Assembly: GCA_002449785.1 (NCBI GenBank)
Contig: DJXP01000063.1
Coordinates: forward strand, 1-27,727
DNA from: Clostridiales bacterium UBA7001
Lineage (GTDB): Bacteria; Bacillota; Clostridia; TANB77; CAG-508
Length of the DNA: 27,727 nt
Direction of reading: 5' to 3'
Part shown: in pieces, positions 23,206-27,727 of the stretch
Layout: each line of letters starts with the position of its first letter
Position numbering within the stretch: the first letter of the stretch is position 1
Notes under the pieces: generated by a model
Database searches by the model: none
Seen by the model: the letters and a program-made list of their open reading frames with translations, nothing else
What the model was told of the DNA's origin: nothing
Translations under genes and position numbers: made by a program

Positions 23206-24559
23206 AGTTAAAATCTTTTATTCTTTCTCTAAAATCATTAAAATCTTTTAGCTTCCATGACCAATTTTCTTCCGAATTTGTACCTGGCAGATTTATTCTA
23301 CTAGTTTCATCTAATCCTAAAACATCTTGAACAGTAATAATTACCATATTTCCTTTACATTTCATTAGGTATTCCATAATACCTTTATTTACATTTATAT
23401 TATTGCAATTATTTCTTTTTAAAAATTCCTTTAATCTTTCTTTATATTCATCATTTAAACTTTTATACCATCCATAAATAGTATTACAATCATGATTTCC
23501 TGGAAATACTAAAACATTTTCTTCTTCATTATCTCGATCATAAAAATTATCTAAATCTATAGTAAATTGAAGAATTTTTTGCCTTGTAAAGCCATAATGT
23601 TCTCTTAGCTTTTTAGTTTCTTCTCTAATATCTCCTAAATCTTCAATAATTAAATCATCAATTTTTATATTTTTATCTTTAAAAAGCTCATCAAAAAAGC
23701 CATAACTTACACCATCTGTGTAAAATCCTTCTTTTCCAGATTTTCCTATTGGAATCTTAAAAAATGAATCATAACCTCTAAAATAATCTATTCTAACTTT
23801 ATCAAATAATTTTAAATAATATTTAAATCTTTTAATTAAGTATTCATAATTATTATTTTTTAGATTTTGTATATTATAAACTGGGCTATTCCACTTTTGA
23901 CCATCACTATTAAAGTAATCTGGAGGTGTTCCTGATTCAAATGTAAAATGTCCATTTTCCATTTCAAAGCACTCTGGATTATATTTTGTATCAACAGAAT
24001 TAAAAACAGGATATACTGGCATATCTCCTATTATTTTAACATTTTTAGAATTTGCATATTCTTTAAGTTCCATCCACTCTTTATAACAAATAAATTGTAA
24101 AAATAAATAATACTCTTTTTCTTCATTTTTAGCATCACTCATAAATTCAGCATAATTACAAATTTCTTTATTCTTAATAAATTCTTTATATTCATTACAT
24201 ATTTCGTAATTAATTTCTTCATTTTTAAGATGCTTTGTAAAATTTATAAATGCCTCTTTAAAATATTTCTCTTTAAAATCATCATAAATTGCTTTGTCTT
24301 TGTTTTCTCGTATTTCAACATTATTAATTAAATGGATTTCTTTTAGTTTATCTATAGATATATATGTTTCTTCTAGAGCATAATAGCTTATAGGAGAATA
24401 TGGAAGATTATTACATGCATTTATTGGTAAAATTTCCCAATATACTATTCCATTTTCACTTAATATATCAATAAACTCATATGCTTCATATCCAAAATCT
24501 CCAACTCCATATTTACTAGGAAGTGAGAAAATTGGAAGTAGTATTCCTTTTTCTTTCAT
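23204..24559 (-). CDS. malQ: 4-alpha-glucanotransferase (amylomaltase, GH77)
   Basis: Transfers alpha-1,4-glucan segments between malto-oligosaccharides or glycogen, with release of glucose. The 451 residues are somewhat short for the family (about 490-500). The GH77 landmarks are present: SGTPPDYFNSDGQKWNSPVY (209-228), the nucleophile Asp258 in VRIDYFRGYDSF, the acid/base Glu306 in IIEDLGD and Asp357 in PGNHD. The C-terminal VQDVLGL and INLPGT are also conserved. The start is the ATG at 24559 with AGAGGA upstream. The frame is open for 38 more codons, but that extension is Lys/Asp/Met-rich and precedes the conserved GILLPIFSLPSKYG opening. No phosphorylase or glycogen gene adjoins it. Confidence 0.95.
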   Translation of the reverse strand: MKEKGILLPIFSLPSKYGVGDFGYEAYEFIDILSENGIVYWEILPINACNNLPYSPISYYALEETYISIDKLKEIHLINNVEIRENKDKAIYDDFKEKYFKEAFINFTKHLKNEEINYEICNEYKEFIKNKEICNYAEFMSDAKNEEKEYYLFLQFICYKEWMELKEYANSKNVKIIGDMPVYPVFNSVDTKYNPECFEMENGHFTFESGTPPDYFNSDGQKWNSPVYNIQNLKNNNYEYLIKRFKYYLKLFDKVRIDYFRGYDSFFKIPIGKSGKEGFYTDGVSYGFFDELFKDKNIKIDDLIIEDLGDIREETKKLREHYGFTRQKILQFTIDLDNFYDRDNEEENVLVFPGNHDCNTIYGWYKSLNDEYKERLKEFLKRNNCNNINVNKGIMEYLMKCKGNMVIITVQDVLGLDETSRINLPGTNSEENWSWKLKDFNDFRERIKDFN

Positions 24560-24673
24560 AATTTTCCTCTTTCGTTTATTAAATAAATTATCTATCTCTA
24601 TCATCATTTTTATCATCATATCTTTTTTTATGTTGATGTGAGGTATTTGATCCATCTTCATTATTGATAACAA

Positions 24674-24733
24674 TTATAGTTCTTTTTCTTTTTTCTTCTG
24701 CTCTTTTTTAGCTATTTCATCTTTTAAACTCAT
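24674..24733 (-). CDS. 19-codon ORF upstream of malQ, possibly leader or frameshift remnant
   Basis: An ATG at 24733 with a good AGGAGA site (24742-24747), 19 very charged codons (Lys/Glu-rich, with two runs of six A), then TAA at 24674-24676. In the -1 frame the coding stretch continues to a stop at 24588-24590 with an Asn/Asp/His/Arg-rich peptide (IIVINNEDGSNTSHQHKK). A one-base slip in an A run would therefore give a protein of about 48 residues. It may be a small charged protein broken by frameshift, a ribosomal frameshift product, or a leader. No homologue is recognised. Confidence 0.35.
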   Translation of the reverse strand: MSLKDEIAKKEQKKKEKEL

Positions 24734-24764
24734 TTTTTATCTCTCCTGTAAATTTGTATCTATA

Positions 24765-24773
24765 ATTTTATCA
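24765..24773 (-). promoter_or_regulatory. Extended -10 promoter of the malQ transcript
   Basis: On the minus strand TGATAAAAT, an extended -10 (TGnTATAAT type), 32 bases ahead of the 19-codon ORF. No good -35 box is seen. Confidence 0.4.
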
Positions 24774-24844
24774 TATCTGTTATTTTTGCGCTAGTAATTT
24801 ATTAATATTTTTAACTTTTTTTGCATGAAATTTTTTAAAAAGTA

Positions 24845-24873
24845 TTGACAGTTTTTTTTTTTGATTGTATAAT
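24845..24873 (+). promoter_or_regulatory. Consensus promoter of tRNA-Leu
   Basis: TTGACA (24845-24850), exactly 17 bases (mostly T), TATAAT (24868-24873): a perfect match to the housekeeping consensus, 22 bases before the tRNA. Confidence 0.9.
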
Positions 24874-24895
24874 AATTCTTGTCAGTTCAAATAAC

Positions 24896-24983
24896 GCAGA
24901 TGTGGCGGAACTGGTAGACGCACAGGACTTAAAATCCTGCGGATGAATAATCCGTGCCGGTTCGATTCCGGCCATCTGCACCA
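24896..24983 (+). tRNA. tRNA-Leu (anticodon TAA)
   Basis: An 88-base class II tRNA with an encoded CCA end. The acceptor stem GCAGATG pairs with CATCTGC, followed by ACCA. The D arm contains TGGTAGACGC. The anticodon stem CAGGA/TCCTG encloses CTTAAAA with anticodon TAA. A long variable arm (CGGAT-n-ATCCG) is typical of leucine tRNAs, and the T arm is GCCGGTTCGATTCCGGC. It reads UUA, and by wobble UUG, the main leucine codons of this AT-rich genome. It is transcribed alone from its own promoter and terminator. Confidence 0.97.
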
Positions 24984-25020
24984 AATAAACGATTGGAAAT
25001 ACTCCAATCGTTTATTTTTT
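24984..25020 (+). terminator. Terminator of tRNA-Leu
   Basis: A perfect 14-base stem, AATAAACGATTGGA / TCCAATCGTTTATT, with a 5-base loop and then TTTT. It starts right after the CCA end. Confidence 0.9.
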
Positions 25021-25100
25021 ATCAAAATATTTTCTTTTTTTTTGAATAATGATATGATATTAATATATTTTATTATAAAAATTCAAGGAGGAAATTTAAG

Positions 25101-25841
25101 ATGAATAAAACAGAAAGAATTACAACTTGTATATTAGTAATAATAGCTATTGCTATTATCTGCATTTCATTTAACATCAATACAGCTAAAAGCCAAACAA
25201 TAAGTAACAACGAGGAATATATCACAAATAATAATATTTGTACACAAGATGAATATGAACAAACATTATTTGGTCAACCAATTTCAGTAGATAGAAATGG
25301 TGAAATTAGATTAGGAATAAAATGTACAAAAGATATCTATGCTGACATAACTGTTTATGAAGCAAAAGACGGAAAATATGAACCAATTTTTAATTGCCCA
25401 GCTGTAATTGGAAAAAACGGACCTGGAAAACATGCTGAAGGAGATACAAAAACCCCACTTGGAACATGGGTTATTGGAGAAGCCTATGGAATAAAAGAAA
25501 ATCCTGGAGCACTTCTTCCATATACTCAAGTAACAGATGATATGTACTGGTGTGCAACAGGAAACCATGGAACTAAATATAATCAATTAATTTATAAAAG
25601 TGAAGAGCCTGATGCAGATTATTCTGAAGATGAGCACTTAATAGAATATCCTGGTGTATATGATTATTTAATAGATTTAGGTTATAACAAAGGATGTGCG
25701 CCTTATGCAGGTAATGCAATATTCTTACATGTATGGAGAAATCCAGATCATTACACTGGTGGATGTGTTGCTGTATCTGAGGAAAATATGATAAAATTAC
25801 TAAAACTATTACCAGTTGGAACAGTTGTTACAATTTACTAA
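25101..25841 (+). CDS. L,D-transpeptidase (YkuD family), membrane anchored
   Basis: A 246-residue enzyme that acts outside the membrane on peptidoglycan, forming 3-3 cross-links or attaching groups to diaminopimelate. An N-terminal hydrophobic segment (about 8-26) lacks an obvious signal-peptidase site and probably anchors it. The YkuD domain occupies about 75-246: TKTPLGTWVIG is the strand after the substrate loop, and the catalytic motif is His210 (FLHVWRN) with Cys222 in YTGGCVAVSEENM. This is a variant of the usual HxxSxGC[IV]R, with Val-Ala-Val in place of the arginine segment. The ATG at 25101 has AAGGAGG (25085-25091). The promoter is unclear (a TATGAT at 25053 has a poor -35 box). It is followed by a strong terminator. 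Confidence 0.9.
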   Translation: MNKTERITTCILVIIAIAIICISFNINTAKSQTISNNEEYITNNNICTQDEYEQTLFGQPISVDRNGEIRLGIKCTKDIYADITVYEAKDGKYEPIFNCPAVIGKNGPGKHAEGDTKTPLGTWVIGEAYGIKENPGALLPYTQVTDDMYWCATGNHGTKYNQLIYKSEEPDADYSEDEHLIEYPGVYDYLIDLGYNKGCAPYAGNAIFLHVWRNPDHYTGGCVAVSEENMIKLLKLLPVGTVVTIY

Positions 25842-25866
25842 TTCATATACATTAATTACAAATATA

Positions 25867-25898
25867 ATAGAGAACCTTAAATATTTAAGGTTCTCTAT
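25867..25898 (+). terminator. Terminator after the L,D-transpeptidase gene
   Basis: A 32-base perfect palindrome with arms ATAGAGAACCTTAAAT and its complement, followed by TTTTATTC on the plus strand, 25 bases past the stop codon. Confidence 0.85.
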
Positions 25899-25976
25899 TT
25901 TTATTCTATTTTTTATTATTATTGTATTTGTTATAATTTCAGCTATAGAAAAATGCAAATATTTGAGTAATATCCA

Positions 25977-26237
25977 TTAATTATTTTTCTCCCATATTTT
26001 TCTTACGAATTTTAAAGATAGTGTAGATAAAGTAAAACCTATTACTGGAACTAATGAACTCAAAAAAATATTATCATAATTTCTTACAATATATGAATAT
26101 ATAATTACAACAATATATGTTAATATGCAAATGCATATTTTTCTTGTTCCACTTGTCTCCCATTTTTTATCTAATTCTACTCTTTTATTTCTGTTTTTAA
26201 TTTCTTCAATTTCTTTTTCTAAATCTTTTGGTTCCAT
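25977..26237 (-). CDS. Conserved small membrane protein, two helices
   Basis: An 86-residue protein. The N-terminal 28 residues form a charged, probably coiled-coil helix (EKEIEEIKNRNKRVELDKKW), followed by ETSGTRK. Two membrane spans at about 35-52 and 57-75 follow, the second with LVPVIGFTLSTLSL, and the end is basic (RKIWEKNN). I recognise this layout (RNKRVE-x-DKxWETS-x-TR, then LVPxxGFxLSTL) from uncharacterised small proteins in many Firmicutes and in candidate-phylum bacteria. No function is established. The start at 26237 has AAGGAA 11 bases upstream, and the promoter is at 26285-26313. Confidence 0.8.
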   Translation of the reverse strand: MEPKDLEKEIEEIKNRNKRVELDKKWETSGTRKICICILTYIVVIIYSYIVRNYDNIFLSSLVPVIGFTLSTLSLKFVRKIWEKNN

Positions 26238-26284
26238 TTTTAATAATTTCCTTTCATCAATTAATATTTAATTATTACTAATAT

Positions 26285-26313
26285 ATAATAGCACAATAAT
26301 AGAAATTAGTCTA
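26285..26313 (-). promoter_or_regulatory. Promoter of the small membrane protein gene
   Basis: Minus strand: TAGACT (26308-26313), a 17-base spacer, TATTAT (26285-26290) with an extended TGC before it. Confidence 0.5.
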
Positions 26314-26328
26314 CATAATTTTTTAAAC

Positions 26329-26352
26329 AAAAAAAATAGACCTCTTTCGAGG
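26329..26352 (-). terminator. Possible terminator of the holin-like gene
   Basis: On the minus strand CCTC-GAAA-GAGG (26341-26352) is followed by TCTA and eight T. The stem is only four bases but has a stable GNRA loop. GGCGCGCC (26351-26358) and a 5-base stem AACTG/CAGTT (26360-26374) lie just before it. The GC-rich island ends here. Confidence 0.45.
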
Positions 26353-26407
26353 CGCGCCGAACTGATTAGCAGTTTGTTTTATCTAGTAATGTTCGACGCT
26401 TTGGGGG

Positions 26408-26740
26408 TTAGGAGTTTCTTTTCCGGGACTTCATGAGTTCACGGACCTCAATCACCCCGTGCATATCTGAACACAGTGCTACGCCCAGCACAATGTGTTC
26501 AAATATACTGTAATTCCACCCTCCCCCAACAAGAGTGGACACTACCACTGCAACCAACATCAATGCACCTTTCCAGGCACAATTGATGATGGTTTTCGTC
26601 TCAAAACCGTGCCATAAAATCTCCGCAAGGAGATATATAGCACAAGTAGCCACTACTTGGGCTATCTCTGGTATGTCGAACCGCAGTTCAACCAACAGAA
26701 ATACCCCTTTCAGTATGACGATACCTACAGTCGAGAACAT
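26408..26740 (-). CDS. Holin-like small membrane protein
   Basis: A 110-residue protein with four hydrophobic segments (about 3-18, 27-44, 58-72 and 80-96) and a basic tail (MKSRKRNS). The spacing and the central CAWKGALMLVAVVVSTLVG resemble the phage_holin_4 / toxin-secretion holin family (WKG followed by a hydrophobic span), but the match is by eye and partial. No endolysin or other phage gene is nearby; an L,D-transpeptidase lies 570 bases away and is probably unrelated. G+C content and codon use (GTC, CTC, GGC) differ sharply from the neighbours, so transfer is likely. The ATG at 26740 follows AAAGGAGG (26746-26753), 5 bases away, and the leader RNA can mask that site. Confidence 0.6.
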   Translation of the reverse strand: MFSTVGIVILKGVFLLVELRFDIPEIAQVVATCAIYLLAEILWHGFETKTIINCAWKGALMLVAVVVSTLVGGGWNYSIFEHIVLGVALCSDMHGVIEVRELMKSRKRNS

Positions 26741-26844
26741 AAAGTCCTCCTTTCTTTATATGCCGCAATTGCAACAAAATTAAAAGGAGGTGCGGCTCCC
26801 TCCTCAAATTTTTTTTCAAAGAGGGAGCTTCTAATGAATTCCCT
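26741..26844 (-). promoter_or_regulatory. Structured leader of the holin-like gene with an anti-Shine-Dalgarno sequence
   Basis: The RNA read from the minus strand contains CCUCCUUU (26783-26790), an exact 8-base complement of the ribosome site AAAGGAGG (26746-26753). The same segment can instead pair with AGGAGG (26799-26804), which would free the ribosome site. A third helix, GCUCCCUC (26821-26828) with GAGGGAGC (26795-26802), excludes the second. GCCGCA / UGCGGC (26791-26796 with 26762-26767) is a further alternative. Mutually exclusive helices that include the ribosome site are the mark of translational riboregulation. It matches no riboswitch class I know. Confidence 0.5.
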
Positions 26845-26850
26845 ACTTTT

Positions 26851-26879
26851 ATTGTAACAAATCTAAAAACAAATGTCAA
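26851..26879 (-). promoter_or_regulatory. Promoter of the holin-like gene
   Basis: Minus strand: TTGACA (26874-26879), exactly 17 bases, TACAAT (26851-26856): close to consensus. The expected leader is about 100 bases. Confidence 0.7.
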
Positions 26880-26919
26880 ATTATGTAAATTTCTACTCAA
26901 GCCACTATAATATAAATCG

Positions 26920-26951
26920 AGGTTCTTGTCTGAAATATCAGACAAGAACCT
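26920..26951 (-). terminator. Terminator after the glycyl-tRNA synthetase gene
   Basis: A perfect 14-base stem, AGGTTCTTGTCTGA / TCAGACAAGAACCT, with a 4-base loop, 23 bases past the stop codon. The T-rich tail on the minus strand is weak (CGATTTATATT). Confidence 0.75.
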
Positions 26952-26974
26952 AAGTCCCACTGTCTGTTGTCTGC

Positions 26975-27727
26975 TTAAAATTCTAGTTTTTCTTCAATAT
27001 ATTTTCTTACTTCTTCTATTTTTATTCTAACTTGCTCCATTGTGTCTCTATCTCTAACAGTTACACATCCATCTTCTAAAGTATCGAAATCTATGGTAAT
27101 ACAGTAAGGTGTACCAATTTCGTCTTCTCTTCTATATCTTTTTCCTATACTTCCTGCCTCATCATAATCACACATAAAGTATTTTGAAAGATTATCATAT
27201 ACTTCACCCGCTTTTTCTGATAATTTTTTAGAAAGTGGTAAAACTGCTACTTTGTATGGTGCTAAAGCTGGATGTAGTTTTAAAACTGTTCTTGTATCAC
27301 CATCTGCTACTTCTTCTTCAAAATAACTATTACATAAAAATGCAAGTGTTACTCTATCAGCACCAAGTGATGGCTCAATAACATATGGTATATATTTTTC
27401 ATTTGTCTCAGGATCTAAATATGACATATCTTGTTTTGAATGCTCCTGATGTCTTGATAAATCGTAATCTGTTCTATCTGCAATTCCCCATAATTCTCCC
27501 CATCCAAATGGAAAATTAAATTCTATATCTGTTGTTCCTTTACTATAAAAAACAAGCTCTTCTTTACTATGATCTCTTAATCTAATATTTTTTTCATCCA
27601 TTCCTAAATTTAAAAGAAATTCTTTACAATAATTTCTCCAATATTCAAACCATTCATTATCTGTTCCTGGTTTACAGAAAAATTCAAGTTCCATTTGTTC
27701 AAATTCTCTTACTCTAAATATAAAGTT
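26975..27727 (-). CDS. glyQS: Glycyl-tRNA synthetase, C-terminal part (5' end beyond the window)
   Basis: Charges tRNA-Gly with glycine in the cytoplasm. The gene enters from the right edge; 250 codons are present and the frame is open to the last base, so no start is in the window. The first visible residues, FIFRVREFEQMELEFFCKPG, are motif 2 of the class II synthetase core. Further landmarks are GELWGIADRTDYDLSRHQE, motif 3 in YVIEPSLGADRVTLAFL, and the C-terminal anticodon-binding domain beginning near LHPALAPYKVAVLPL. This is the single-chain alpha2 type found in Bacteria with low GC, Archaea and eukaryotes, not the E. coli alpha2beta2 type. A perfect hairpin terminator follows. Confidence 0.97.
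   Translation of the reverse strand, partial: NFIFRVREFEQMELEFFCKPGTDNEWFEYWRNYCKEFLLNLGMDEKNIRLRDHSKEELVFYSKGTTDIEFNFPFGWGELWGIADRTDYDLSRHQEHSKQDMSYLDPETNEKYIPYVIEPSLGADRVTLAFLCNSYFEEEVADGDTRTVLKLHPALAPYKVAVLPLSKKLSEKAGEVYDNLSKYFMCDYDEAGSIGKRYRREDEIGTPYCITIDFDTLEDGCVTVRDRDTMEQVRIKIEEVRKYIEEKLEF

Noticed and set aside
24560..24673. N-terminal extension of malQ
   Set aside because: It begins at a TTG without a ribosome site and encodes a low-complexity Lys/Met/Asp-rich stretch; the family's conserved opening starts at the ATG at 24559.

Overview
The window comes from a very AT-rich, low-GC Gram-positive genome, most likely an anaerobic member of the Clostridia. The grounds are AT-rich codon use, strong AGGAGG-type ribosome sites, TTGACA/TATAAT promoters, an alpha2-type glycyl-tRNA synthetase, a Spo0A-type DNA-binding domain, an OhrR/thioredoxin peroxide-defence operon, and a thioredoxin reductase that lacks the NADPH-binding signature, as in clostridial ferredoxin-linked enzymes. 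Most genes are on the minus strand. I cannot name the species.

Layout. 1-2775: an ABC exporter (permease cut by the left edge, plus ATPase) behind a promoter/operator. 2822-3056: a long imperfect palindrome with no gene. 3064-7692: carB and carA (carbamoyl-phosphate synthase), preceded by a 37-codon leader ORF that runs into a terminator, an arrangement recalling the E. coli pyrBI attenuator. 7716-10338: an HD-domain hydrolase, then tsf and rpsB with their promoter. 10364-15232: a cell-surface block with a von Willebrand A protein that has a pilin-like N terminus, a PPC/DUF296 protein and a secreted beta-helix protein.

15288-19629: a signalling block. It holds a short orphan GHKL histidine kinase, a small secreted protein in a compositionally foreign cassette, an ECF sigma factor with its DUF4179 anti-sigma factor, and a divergent Spo0A-like regulator. 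Several non-coding stretches here share an AAAAAGTG-n3-AAAA motif related to the Spo0A box, which suggests one small regulon.

19642-23171: a five-gene redox operon (glutathione peroxidase, OhrR, thioredoxin reductase, thioredoxin, cation efflux protein) with an OhrR-like operator over its promoter. 23178-24773: a 4-alpha-glucanotransferase with a tiny upstream ORF. 24845-25020: a tRNA-Leu(TAA) with a consensus promoter and a terminator. 25101-26313: an L,D-transpeptidase and a small two-helix membrane protein. 26329-26879: a GC-richer island with a holin-like gene whose leader contains an 8-base anti-Shine-Dalgarno sequence and competing hairpins. 26920-27727: the C-terminal part of glycyl-tRNA synthetase.

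The most promising leads for something undescribed are the Spo0A-like regulator with its candidate boxes, the carAB leader, the holin riboregulator and the flanked secreted-protein cassette. All of these are inferences from sequence alone.
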